Below are positions 29,001 through 36,366 of a stretch of DNA of 64,000 bases, one piece after another. Positions within the stretch are counted from its first letter, which is position 1. Each line of letters begins with the position of its first letter. The notes beneath the pieces are model-generated. The model made no database searches, was not told the origin of the DNA, and was given only the letters and a program-made list of their open reading frames with translations. The position numbers and the translations under genes are program-made. This DNA is from Leptolyngbya sp. CCY15150. GTDB lineage: Bacteria > Cyanobacteriota > Cyanobacteriia > RECH01. Where the stretch lies: positions 186,001-250,000 of the forward strand of contig NZ_JACSWB010000174.1 in the NCBI RefSeq assembly GCF_016888135.1, read 5' to 3'.

Positions 29001-29033
29001 CAGCCAGCACTTCCCAGCCTTCCAGATGCCTAG
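26019..29033 (+). CDS. Transporter-like membrane domain fused to HEAT repeats
   Basis: Residues 1 to about 440 form some twelve membrane helices. They resemble the major facilitator superfamily or the Npt1/Npt2 ADP/ATP-translocase group (LWFEVSVAALFLGEYGAEGL, LYVLNELTTTITANQLFN-like segments). Residues 460-990 are soluble and made of helical HEAT-type repeats (SLRVRRALLEAIASTHLEEY, VRGTAASLMLRRG). Total length is 1004, about twice that of a simple carrier. Similar fusions are known in cyanobacteria, but the substrate is not. The soluble part probably recruits a partner on the cytoplasmic face. HIP1 sites are frequent. Confidence 0.8.
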   Translation: MKLEDWQLNQNTPSVRQKILGWLNLRPEEGARTLLMFLFYTTTSVGVLWFEVSVAALFLGEYGAEGLPWIYLASSGIGAALGLLYSWMQKFLPLRHVIFLIAVLMAVPVVLLRIGMHPALLGGYAIFMLRLWVEGIYVLNELTTTITANQLFNIREIKRTFPFISSGILMADVLSGFSLPVLRSLIGLPNILILASGMMLVGAFTLLHIGRTYHQFFPDSPRRRMQEKQPDFTARRLRGPLLRYVVLIVSFFVMIQVLLLLIDFQYLSQLEKNLNVQVEEIADFLALFSGVLGLFELLTQWFISSRMIERLGVFFISMLPPVLVVTISSFSLLVLGQPAVLFWGIILLKFVDELLRYTLVASTSPVLFQPIPDTMRSRVQSMVRGVAEPIAIGVTGGSMLLVLKVFRTQAGSANSVLFQQFQDGAFTALILLAALVWLLTVWWLRSRYLELLVLSAERGQLSLSDVDLRSIKRAVVDALDRPGTEADKQSCIELLTHIDPRNVGDVLSPLLARLTPRLQRQSLEAMLDHPSLDYLDRVRSLIQNPLQPEVLAVALRYIWLTETNPDIPELRHYLQAQQDPVVRGTAASLMLRRGNSHERAEATATLRRMLTHTQERERVMGCRALGEAVYMQALRLYIKPLLQDESLRVRRALLEAIASTHLEEYYPSLIRGLRYQSTREAAMQALTRLENDAIPLVLSIAEDIHQPDIVRNSAWKVMGRIGTLEALNALVSHLVTSWGASRRSILRILLKLPHDAGIEAVGDRLGRRGVETLMNQELMLIGQMYAALLDFLPERLEGREADLLRRALRYAQSDAQDRLFLLMRFLYPSSAIQAASFNLLSGSPDNMARGLEILDNTVDLPSKRALLSILDRRPDYDKLQSLSDLVPYTPMAASDRLRYLLDLRHFLSEWALACCFHLARRQLWGVKVDQAIACLRHPAGFVRESVLSYLQVASPRTLRILLPQLGQDPNPLVAAQIRHLLFIMEQTTLPPQPSQPALPSLPDA

Positions 29034-29121
29034 GAAAAGAGATGCGATCGCACCACGCGATATACTCTACGTCTAGACAACCTCTCCGAGCCAGGACTCA
29101 GGGACTATCCCACGTTTCGTG

Positions 29122-29179
29122 AACCCTCACCCTAAATCCCTCTCCCAAGTCGGGCGAGGGACTTTGAATCCGGCTCCTC
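29122..29179. repeat. CCCTCACCC-type dispersed repeat, inverse orientation
   Basis: This is the reverse complement of the units ending GGATTTAGGGTGAGGG at 36189-36240 and 37858-37910, including the GGATTCAAAGTCCCTCGCCC core. It lies between the HEAT-fusion gene and the response regulator and was probably inserted upstream of the regulator's promoter. Confidence 0.85.
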
Positions 29180-29304
29180 TTATACCTTTTTGGGTGGGTC
29201 ATGGCTTTGTCAAGGTGAGATGCTCCCTAGACTCAGTTCGACAATCCCCCGGCACTGATGCATTACAGTTGAGATATCGATGGACTGCCACCCGTGAGCT
29301 ACGG

Positions 29305-29985
29305 ATGAAAAAAATTCTGATTGTGGATGACGACATCACCCTCCGCACTGCGTTGATTCGGTATCTGGAAAAACGCGGTTACTCGGTGCAACAGGCTAGT
29401 TCTGGCTTAGAGGGCCTAGCCAAATTTGAAGACGATCCCCCCGATCTCATTGTGTCGGACATTATGATGCCCGAAATGGATGGCTTAGAGTTTTGCCGGC
29501 GGCTTCGCAGCACCCGCACCGGCCAGCTCGTGCCGTTCATCTTTCTATCTAGCCGCCAAGAGGTGGATGATCGGATTGAAGGGCATCGAACAGGGGCCGA
29601 CGACTATTTGGTCAAGCCCTTTGAAACCAAAGAATTGGAAGCCAAAATTGAAGCGCAACTAGAGCGATCGCGGCGGATGAATGCCGAAATTGTGCGGTTG
29701 ATGCAGCAGTCCAACACGGAGCAACCACCGGCCCCTGCAGCACCGCCCCCCGAACCTCTACCCCTGACGCCTGCCGAAGAGCGCGTCTTTTGGGAAGTGA
29801 TTCGCGGTTTGACCAATAAGCAAATTGGCGATCAGCTCTTTGTCAGTCCACGCACGGTGCAAACCCACCTCAGCAATATTTTGAGCAAGCTCCAGCTTGA
29901 AAATCGGGCCCAGTTGATTCGCTTTGCCTATGAGCATGGCTACCATCCTCCCGCAGAACCCCAGGATGGAGACGATAGCCATTGA
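29305..29985 (+). CDS. NarL/LuxR-family response regulator
   Basis: The 226-residue regulator has a receiver domain with acidic pocket VDDD (7-10), phospho-acceptor Asp52 in SDIMMPEMDG and Lys102 in DDYLVKPFE. A Pro-rich linker (PPAPAAPPPEPLPLTP) leads to a LuxR-type helix-turn-helix: FWEVIRGLTNKQIGDQLFVS and RTVQTHLSNILSKL. It resembles the Ycf29/NarL type found in cyanobacteria and plastids. No histidine kinase is nearby. The ATG at 29305 is chosen because the longer frame would translate the upstream repeat. The stop codon is 23 bp before the next start. Confidence 0.92.
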   Translation: MKKILIVDDDITLRTALIRYLEKRGYSVQQASSGLEGLAKFEDDPPDLIVSDIMMPEMDGLEFCRRLRSTRTGQLVPFIFLSSRQEVDDRIEGHRTGADDYLVKPFETKELEAKIEAQLERSRRMNAEIVRLMQQSNTEQPPAPAAPPPEPLPLTPAEERVFWEVIRGLTNKQIGDQLFVSPRTVQTHLSNILSKLQLENRAQLIRFAYEHGYHPPAEPQDGDDSH

Positions 29986-30008
29986 TGTTGTCCAGCAGGA
30001 GCCATGGA

Positions 30009-30509
30009 ATGATCGGAGTGTATAGTCTCGCCGAATTGCAAGCAGCGATCGCCCGTGAACCTGATCGCTGGCGACCCCTGGTTTTTACCAACGGCTGCTT
30101 TGACCTGATCCATGCTGGGCATGTGCGCTATTTGCAAACGGCCAAAGCCCTAGGGCGATCGCTGGTTGTCGGTCTCAATAGCGATCGCTCCATCCAAGGG
30201 ATTAAACCCCAGCCGGCCGGATTGCCCCAGCGACCGATTGTGCCAGAAGCGGAACGGGCGGAAGTGTTGGCGGCGCTGAGATCTGTCGATGGCGTGGTGC
30301 TGTTTTCAGACCCCACTGCCACGCACCTGATCACCACCCTCCAGCCCGACATCTACGCCAAAGGGGGCGACTACAATATTGCAACCCTACCCGAAGCTCC
30401 TGCCGTCCAACACTACGGCGGCCGCATTGAGCTAGTCCAAGTCGAAGTGCCCAGCTCCACCAGCGGCATCATTCAGCGGATCCTCGCGGCGGCATCGCCC
30501 CAAGCCTAA
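30009..30509 (+). CDS. D-glycero-beta-D-manno-heptose 1-phosphate adenylyltransferase
   Basis: This cytidylyltransferase-fold enzyme (166 residues; RfaE domain II/HldE C-terminal type) activates heptose-1-phosphate with ATP for ADP-heptose synthesis. The nucleotide-binding signature FTNGCFDLIHAGHVRYL is at residues 28-44, and KGGDYN and EVPSSTSGIIQRI follow. It stands alone, without the kinase domain. In-frame starts occur at 29982 (TTG) and 29985 (ATG, overlapping the regulator's stop). AGGAG with seven bases of spacing favours the ATG at 30009. Tight linkage to the response regulator suggests cotranscription. Confidence 0.88.
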   Translation: MIGVYSLAELQAAIAREPDRWRPLVFTNGCFDLIHAGHVRYLQTAKALGRSLVVGLNSDRSIQGIKPQPAGLPQRPIVPEAERAEVLAALRSVDGVVLFSDPTATHLITTLQPDIYAKGGDYNIATLPEAPAVQHYGGRIELVQVEVPSSTSGIIQRILAAASPQA

Positions 30510-30558
30510 TCCCATCAAAATCAGGTAGGATGCCTATGGTCAATCATGGCGATGGATA

Positions 30559-31020
30559 ATGGGCGGATTTTCTGCAGAAGAGCGCATTGAGTCGCTGAAG
30601 GTGGGTACGGTTGGGGCGATCGCCACGGGTTTGGCTTGGTTGCTCACCACGGGGCTAAATCAGTTTATTCCGCTACCGCTGCAGCCGATTTTGTTCCAGG
30701 GCGATCGCCTTCTGAGTTGGGTGGGGGTCAGTCAAGGAGCGATCGCTTTGGTATGCGGTGGATTATTTGGCATCACCTATCGCTACGTCATCCGCACGGA
30801 GACGAATGGACAACTGAAAACCGGAGCTGTCTTTGCCTTTGGCGGCGTGCGCGGTCTGGCGCTGGTGGAAGTAGGGCTACGGGATAGGTTTCCTCTGTGG
30901 AGTTTAGCGATTCCTTTACTGGAGGCGGTGGTGTGGTTTGCGATCGCTGCCCTGTGGATTGATGTGGGGCTAGGGCGAGGCTGGCTAAAACCTTGGACGG
31001 GGGGAACAAGCGATGGGTAG
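30559..31020 (+). CDS. Small conserved membrane protein
   Basis: I do not recognise a characterised family. The 153-residue protein has about four hydrophobic segments: VGAIATGLAWLLTTGL, AIALVCGGLFGITYRYVI, FAFGGVRGLALVEVGL and LLEAVVWFAIAALWIDV. Arrangement and length resemble a conserved cyanobacterial membrane protein of unknown role. It follows the heptose adenylyltransferase gene by 49 bp on the same strand and may be in the same operon. Confidence 0.7.
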   Translation: MGGFSAEERIESLKVGTVGAIATGLAWLLTTGLNQFIPLPLQPILFQGDRLLSWVGVSQGAIALVCGGLFGITYRYVIRTETNGQLKTGAVFAFGGVRGLALVEVGLRDRFPLWSLAIPLLEAVVWFAIAALWIDVGLGRGWLKPWTGGTSDG

Positions 31021-31117
31021 GTTGAGCTGGAGGGCGATGGATCGATGGCTGGGTACTCGGCTAGGGTGGGATGGCCTAGACTAGGGAAATCTTGTGTTTC
31101 TTCCTGAATATAGCGCT

Positions 31118-33841
31118 ATGACCAACCCCGAGCCGCCTACCAACCATACTCCCTTAACTTGGAACGACGTTCGGAACCTCTTAAACTCCAAGCTAGTAAG
31201 TACGGGAGTCCCTGGGATGATTGTGGGTGTGGCTATTACCCGAGCAATTGATGGTGCATGGGGACAAGCCATTCAAGCCCTTGGCGTTGCAGCAGGAGCT
31301 TGGGTTTTAATCAAAGTTGGTGTCCGCCTAGCGCCCAAAGTTGAGCGAGTTGTTGATCATGTAGATCGAACGTTTGATAATCGCGTTGAACTTACCCTCA
31401 GTACAGTCACTGGATTTCATCGACAATACCTAGAAGCCTTAAAGACACATTGCCACAGTATTAATATAGAAGGCTATAAAGGTAGGTTACCTCGCCTAGT
31501 TCTTGAAAAAGTTTATGTGCCGCTACGAGTGAGTGTAGATGATCCTGATAGATCACCACTGCAGAACCGCAGCCTCAAGATTTGGGATAAGTTGCCTAAA
31601 GTCGAGCAACCTGATGGCTATTTCTCAGAGCGTTTGATTGCTATTATTGCTAGTCCTGGGTATGGAAAAACTACACTTTTGCGATTCCTGACTCTAAGTT
31701 TTTCAAATACAACCTATATTGAACATGGAGCAAAGGACTTAATTCCTGTTTTACTTCTATTTCGTAGCTTTCATTCAGCAATTCAGTCGAAGAAAGAACC
31801 TTCACTTCCAACACTGATTGTGAGCCAAGTCAAAGAGTTACCTCGCTGTGATGAGCTGCGCACTTCTGAGCCATGGTTTAAAGGGCAGCTTAGCCGAGGA
31901 AAGTGCTTAGTAATGTTCGATGGCTTGGATGAAGTTCCAGAAGAACGGCGAGATTTAGTAAGCCAGTGGGCAAACTGGCAAATGCAGAACTATCAAACTC
32001 AATTTATCATTACATCACGCCCCCATGGATATGACAACAGCCTATTTTCAGGAGTGCAGCGCTTTGATGTTCTCGACCTTAATAGTGATCAACAAAGACT
32101 ATTTATTGAGCAATGGTATTCTTGCATCACGTGGGAACGAGAATGGAAATCTCATTATGAGGAAAGTCAGCAAGACCCCAATTCAAGTAAGCGCTTATCC
32201 CAAGAGCAAGCAGCCGCTGAAAGCGAGCATCTAGCCCAGCTAGCAGCAGATGACCTAAAGCGTCAGCTATTTTCGGATCGCAGCTTGACGGATCTTGCCA
32301 AAAATCCGCTGCTGATTACCATTATTGCCGCAACCCATGAAGCTGGGGAGCAATTGCCTAAGCAACGTATTCATCTTTATCGAGAAATTTTTAAGGTGCT
32401 GTTGGAGTATCGCCCAAATCGGCGAGATACCCGACTGACCATTACAAATGCTGACGACAACCAAAAAGTATTGCAGGGGTTAGCTTTGAGCCTAACCGAG
32501 GCTAAAAAGACCCGATTTTCGGCGGAGGAGGGAGCAGATTGGATCCGAGATCGCCTAACGACGGTTCATCCCGCAGCAACTCTGACACCCAAAGGCTTCC
32601 TAGACGAGATTCAAAAAATTTCAGGCTTGTTAGCTGGAGGAGAGGGAAACTTATACGAATTTACCCACAAAACCTTTCAAGAATATCTGGCTGCTCTAGA
32701 GCTGAGCAGTATAACAGACGGGTTTTCAAGAGTGATTTCCCAATTAGAGAGTGAAGATTGGAAAGAGGTTATCTATTTCTTTGCCATGCAAAAGGATCCA
32801 AATCCTTTTATAGAAGCTGCCTTAAAGAGTCCCAACGTGAGCCATCTAGCTCTCGCCTGGCGATTGGTTAAGGATAATCCACGGGTTAGAGAAGATCTGA
32901 AAGATAAGACGCTAGATGCGCTACGAGAACACAACTTTATCTTCTCATCAATGCAGCTATACCAACGTTTTCGCAACCTAGTACAAATTAATGATAAAGC
33001 GGGCGTCTCAGAATTTATAACCTGGGGAGAATACAAATTACTCCAACAAGATCAACTTGATGGACAGTTTCATTCCCAATCTGCTATCTATTCAACATAT
33101 CATCTACCCAGTGGCAATCCAATTGAAGACATAAGCTGGGAAGATGCCCGGTGGTTTTGTGCTTGGTTATCTACCCAGGCATCCCTGGCGTCAGAGGATG
33201 AGGTCTATGACTATCGCCTGCCCACACCGGAAGAATGGCAACAGGTGCAGCAGCATATCGCATCATCAGAACACTCCAGATCTCTCACCTCTTGGACAAC
33301 AGACCCAGCTCTTGGCGGCAATGCGCTGTGCGTTGTGCGAGAACGTATCCCTGATTGCTATAGAAACCTGGTGAACTATTTAGCCAACGGAGCCTGGAAA
33401 GAAGCAGACCAAGAAACCGAGCGACAAATGTTGAAGGCTGTGGGGAGCGACGCTGAGAAGCGTGGCTGCTTAGATCTAGAGGAGATCCGCGAGTTTCCCT
33501 GCGATGACCTGCGCATCATTGATCGCCTATGGGTGAAGTTTAGCGGTGGTCGGTTTGGATTTAGCGTGCAGAAGCAAATCTGGGTTGAGGTAGGTGGTAA
33601 GCTAGACTATAGTAAAGACTTGGAAGCTGCTGTAAAAGCTTATGGAAAGATGAGCGATCGCAATGGATGGCAACAGTCCGGGTCGTTCATTAGCCCGTCC
33701 GATGTAATTTTTGATATCACTGCTCCTTTGGGTCACCTCCCGTCTTTTGGTATGCTCGGGTTGGTGTTCGAGGGAGCTATTCGGTTGGGGGTTGTTGGGG
33801 GTGGTATATTCTTATCTCGTATCCAGACCTGTAAACTTTAG
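31118..33841 (+). CDS. NACHT NTPase with partial FGE-like and C-terminal GUN4 domain
   Basis: The 907-residue STAND-type protein has a hydrophobic N-terminal stretch (about residues 28-68). A NACHT ATPase follows, with Walker A ASPGYGKTTLL (178-188) and Walker B LVMFDGLDEV (264-273). A helical region ends in FTHKTFQEYLAALEL. Around 640-710 there is an FGE/SUMF1-like piece (ISWEDARWFCAWLS, YRLPTPEEWQ) that stops before the catalytic part. Residues 750-907 are a GUN4 tetrapyrrole-binding domain (GAWKEADQET, LRIIDRLWVKFSGGRFGFS, GHLPSF, SRIQTCKL). The likely role is signal sensing, possibly defence, gated by a tetrapyrrole; that is inference. The ATG at 31118 is preferred over GTG at 31094. The first two kilobases are A+T-rich. 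Confidence 0.85.
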   Translation: MTNPEPPTNHTPLTWNDVRNLLNSKLVSTGVPGMIVGVAITRAIDGAWGQAIQALGVAAGAWVLIKVGVRLAPKVERVVDHVDRTFDNRVELTLSTVTGFHRQYLEALKTHCHSINIEGYKGRLPRLVLEKVYVPLRVSVDDPDRSPLQNRSLKIWDKLPKVEQPDGYFSERLIAIIASPGYGKTTLLRFLTLSFSNTTYIEHGAKDLIPVLLLFRSFHSAIQSKKEPSLPTLIVSQVKELPRCDELRTSEPWFKGQLSRGKCLVMFDGLDEVPEERRDLVSQWANWQMQNYQTQFIITSRPHGYDNSLFSGVQRFDVLDLNSDQQRLFIEQWYSCITWEREWKSHYEESQQDPNSSKRLSQEQAAAESEHLAQLAADDLKRQLFSDRSLTDLAKNPLLITIIAATHEAGEQLPKQRIHLYREIFKVLLEYRPNRRDTRLTITNADDNQKVLQGLALSLTEAKKTRFSAEEGADWIRDRLTTVHPAATLTPKGFLDEIQKISGLLAGGEGNLYEFTHKTFQEYLAALELSSITDGFSRVISQLESEDWKEVIYFFAMQKDPNPFIEAALKSPNVSHLALAWRLVKDNPRVREDLKDKTLDALREHNFIFSSMQLYQRFRNLVQINDKAGVSEFITWGEYKLLQQDQLDGQFHSQSAIYSTYHLPSGNPIEDISWEDARWFCAWLSTQASLASEDEVYDYRLPTPEEWQQVQQHIASSEHSRSLTSWTTDPALGGNALCVVRERIPDCYRNLVNYLANGAWKEADQETERQMLKAVGSDAEKRGCLDLEEIREFPCDDLRIIDRLWVKFSGGRFGFSVQKQIWVEVGGKLDYSKDLEAAVKAYGKMSDRNGWQQSGSFISPSDVIFDITAPLGHLPSFGMLGLVFEGAIRLGVVGGGIFLSRIQTCKL

Positions 33842-33999
33842 CATGTAAGCGCTCCAGCTCATTCCAAAAAGATTATTGGGAACCGTCTCTCCACGGAAAA
33901 CTAGGTGGTTCGGCGATTCGCTACCGGTTACCAGGATCACATCGTATCCGTGAATTGCAGCATGGCAATGGTTAGGTTGAGATAATTTGCTACATCGCT

Positions 34000-34659
34000 C
34001 TATCGTTTCAGGGCGAGGGTGAGGCCGTCGGCGATGGGGATAAGGCTAAGGTGGATGCGATCGTCTTGGTGCAGAGCTGTGTTGAAGTCGCGGATCGCTT
34101 GGGTGCGGTTGTCGGTCACGCTAGGATCAGCGACTCGTCCTGACCACAGCACATTGTCGATCACGATGAGGCCCCCAGATCGAACGAGCTGGAGCGATCG
34201 CTCGTAGTAGTTGCGATAGTTCGACTTATCGGCATCAATGAAAGCTAGGTCAAAGGGTGCGACTTGGTCTGCTAATAAGCGATCGAGGGTGTCTAGGGCT
34301 GGAGCAATGCGCAGATCTACCTTGTGGGCCACACCTGCCTGTTCCCAGTAGCGACGAGCGATCGCTGTATAGTCATCACTGACATCACAGGCGACAATCT
34401 GACCATCGGCCGGCAGCGCTAACGCCATCACCAGAGAGCTATAGCCCGTAAAAACACCAATTTCCAGAATCCGCCGCGCCCCCATGAGCTGCACCAACAG
34501 CGCCATCAACTGCCCCTGCTCTGGAGCAATCTGCATCTGCCCCATGGGATGCTGGGCCGTCTCCGCCCGCAGGGCTTGCAGCACCTCGGGTTCTCGGAGA
34601 GAAACGGAAAGCAGGTAGTTGCGTAGGGTCTCGTTGAGGTTGAGGGTTTCGTTAGACAT
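34000..34659 (-). CDS. SAM-dependent O-methyltransferase (caffeoyl-CoA type)
   Basis: The 219-residue cation-dependent O-methyltransferase shows the SAM-binding motif ILEIGVFTGYSSLVMALAL near residues 61-79 and the acidic loop ACDVSDDYTAIARRYWEQAG. The metal-binding motif FIDADKSNYRNYYE is also present. The family methylates catechol-type hydroxyls, and the natural substrate in cyanobacteria is unknown. It is soluble and of normal length. It converges on the NACHT gene, with 158 bp between the stop codons and no clear terminator there. Confidence 0.9.
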   Translation of the reverse strand: MSNETLNLNETLRNYLLSVSLREPEVLQALRAETAQHPMGQMQIAPEQGQLMALLVQLMGARRILEIGVFTGYSSLVMALALPADGQIVACDVSDDYTAIARRYWEQAGVAHKVDLRIAPALDTLDRLLADQVAPFDLAFIDADKSNYRNYYERSLQLVRSGGLIVIDNVLWSGRVADPSVTDNRTQAIRDFNTALHQDDRIHLSLIPIADGLTLALKR

Positions 34660-34699
34660 AGGTGCAGGGGAATGCTACAGGTTCCATCATGCCACGGGC

Positions 34700-35785
34700 T
34701 CAGACTTTGAACAGTAAAAGCCACAGGGGAATCGTCAACAGCAGCAGGCCGCTGGTTAAGACAATGCTGCTGGCGATTAATTCCCGATCCAGTTCATACT
34801 CCTCCGCAAGGATGAGCCCCGCGAAGGCACTGGGCATACCTGCCATCAACACCACGGCTAAACAGGCTTCCGAGGGTAGACCAATCAGGGTAGTGATCAG
34901 ACCCACCAAAGCCGGAATCACCAACACTTTCAAGAGCGTGGGAGCGATCGCCCATTTGAGGCTACTCCAGCCCTTGAGCTGGCTCAGGCGAATGCCCATC
35001 AGCGACAGCGCCACGGCAATCACCACCCACACCGATACCTCCAGAGCCCCATCCACGAGGGGCGCAAAGGCCAGGGAATGGGTGGCAGCACCCACGATAA
35101 ACGCCCAGAGAGACGGCACGGTGAGCACATCACGGACTTGCCCCCAACTCAGCCCCGGCTGGGCCGATCGCCCAAAATAGCTGGCGAGGAAAACACCGAT
35201 GCCGTAGGTACCCACCACATTTTGGGTAACGCTGTAGAACACAATCCAGCTAAGATAACTATCGCTCACCAAAATAGGGGCGATCGCTAAGCCCACAAAG
35301 CCTGTATTGGCAATCATCGACGACAGGACAAAACTACCGCGCCGGGCTGGATCGCTCCAGTAGTCTATGGGCGGAATCGGAGGTGGTGATAAAACCGGTT
35401 CCCTAGGCGCTGTATCGGCGGCATCTAGAGAGAGCAGATTGTCTGTAGTATCAGACGATTGATCGACTTGGCTAGGATCTGAGCTGGGATCTGGGAGGGG
35501 CGATCGCTTCTCCTGTTCTGCCCGCCAGGTAATCCAAGATAAGGTGATCCAAGTCAACCCTAGGCTGCCCACCAGGGTCAAGACTGTAATCAGCGGCACT
35601 AAGCCAATGCTATCAGAGAAATTGGTACTGTGGGCCAGGGCAAAGACTTCTAGGGGAATGCCCACCCAGTAAAGCCCTCGACCAATCAAGCGGGGCCAGG
35701 CTTCGGGTAAAAATCTCGCTAGGATTACCCCCAGTCCTGGCCAAAATATGAGAGGTAGATAAGCATGAAGGAGAGTGTCGGTCAT
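34700..35785 (-). CDS. AEC-family (auxin efflux carrier-like) transporter
   Basis: This 361-residue permease has about ten membrane helices. A long hydrophilic, Asp/Ser-rich loop (about residues 95-145, PDPSSDPSQVDQSSDTTD) separates the first helices from the rest. Family features include RGSFVLSSMIANTGFVGLAI and MAGMPSAFAGLILAEEYELD near the end. AEC proteins export organic anions or similar solutes in bacteria, and the substrate here is unknown. The methyltransferase gene follows 41 bp downstream, so the two could be cotranscribed. Confidence 0.9.
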   Translation of the reverse strand: MTDTLLHAYLPLIFWPGLGVILARFLPEAWPRLIGRGLYWVGIPLEVFALAHSTNFSDSIGLVPLITVLTLVGSLGLTWITLSWITWRAEQEKRSPLPDPSSDPSQVDQSSDTTDNLLSLDAADTAPREPVLSPPPIPPIDYWSDPARRGSFVLSSMIANTGFVGLAIAPILVSDSYLSWIVFYSVTQNVVGTYGIGVFLASYFGRSAQPGLSWGQVRDVLTVPSLWAFIVGAATHSLAFAPLVDGALEVSVWVVIAVALSLMGIRLSQLKGWSSLKWAIAPTLLKVLVIPALVGLITTLIGLPSEACLAVVLMAGMPSAFAGLILAEEYELDRELIASSIVLTSGLLLLTIPLWLLLFKV

Positions 35786-35827
35786 GGCTTAAGCTCCTTC
35801 AGTCTAGATAAGCGATCGATCACTCAA

Positions 35828-36085
35828 CTATTTCTCCAATCGCACCACGTACCATTGCAGGAAGCGATCGGGGCCAAGGTCAAATTCACAGTAGGTATCG
35901 CGCAGATGCAGAGCTTGGGCTTCCAAGGAGTCCAGCCGCTGGAGATCCCGAGGCAGGGGGTCGGAATAGGTAGACAACACCTGCGTCAATTTGGCCAGCA
36001 GTTCCTCTGCGGTCAAGAATTGCTCCGGTTGATTCGCTTCCAAGAGGACGTAGGCATCTTCTTGGTACATCATGGGGTCAGGCAT
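35828..36085 (-). CDS. crr7: CRR7-like protein (chlororespiratory reduction 7)
   Basis: The 85-residue soluble protein reads MPDPMMYQEDAYVLLEANQP and then FLTAEELLAKL, and ends DRFLQWYVVRLEK. This matches the CRR7 family, a factor needed for accumulation or assembly of the NDH-1 complex in chloroplasts and present in cyanobacteria. The frame is open for 30 more codons, but AAGGAGAG immediately before the ATG at 36085 decides the start. It precedes the AEC transporter gene on the same strand by 42 bp. Confidence 0.85.
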   Translation of the reverse strand: MPDPMMYQEDAYVLLEANQPEQFLTAEELLAKLTQVLSTYSDPLPRDLQRLDSLEAQALHLRDTYCEFDLGPDRFLQWYVVRLEK

Positions 36086-36152
36086 GGTTCTCTCCTTGCA
36101 ATGGGCATCCCTGTTTTGCACGTTGACCCACCCTTCGGGAAGCGCAAGCTCT

Positions 36153-36242
36153 ACATCCCCAGTCCCTTCTTCCAAAAAGGGCGAAGGGGAGCCGGATTCA
36201 AAATCCCTCGCCCGCTCTGGGAGAGGGATTTAGGGTGAGGGA
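36153..36242. repeat. Composite CCCTTC/GGGTGAGGG dispersed repeat
   Basis: CCCAGTCCCTTCTTCC and GGGCGAAGGGGAGCCGGATT form one small dyad. The second, CCCTCGCCC-GCTCT-GGGAGAGGG, is followed by ATTTAGGGTGAGGG. The unit recurs at 37818-37912 nearly complete, and its second half recurs at 36318-36362 and, inverted, at 29122. Confidence 0.85.
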
Positions 36243-36317
36243 CGTGGGATGCATCTCTCGCGATCGCCCCGACTCCCCTGTGATCAAAAGGAATCGGGGT
36301 TCAACCTATCGGCTAGA

Positions 36318-36362
36318 TTCAAAGTCCCTCGCCCGCTCTGGGAGAGGGATTTAGGGTGAGGG
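36318..36362. repeat. Half-unit of the dispersed repeat, next to pdhA
   Basis: TTCAAAGTCCCTCGCCCGCT and the rest of the second dyad are repeated from 36201-36240. The unit ends four bases before the pdhA stop codon region, so it could act on the end of that transcript as a hairpin. Confidence 0.85.
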
Positions 36363-36366
36363 CATC

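Noticed and set aside
29119-29304. N-terminal extension of the response regulator
   Set aside because: It would translate a dispersed repeat; receiver domain homology starts exactly at the ATG at 29305.
36086-36175. Longer start for the CRR7-like gene
   Set aside because: AAGGAGAG right before the ATG at 36085 and family N-terminus agree with the short form.
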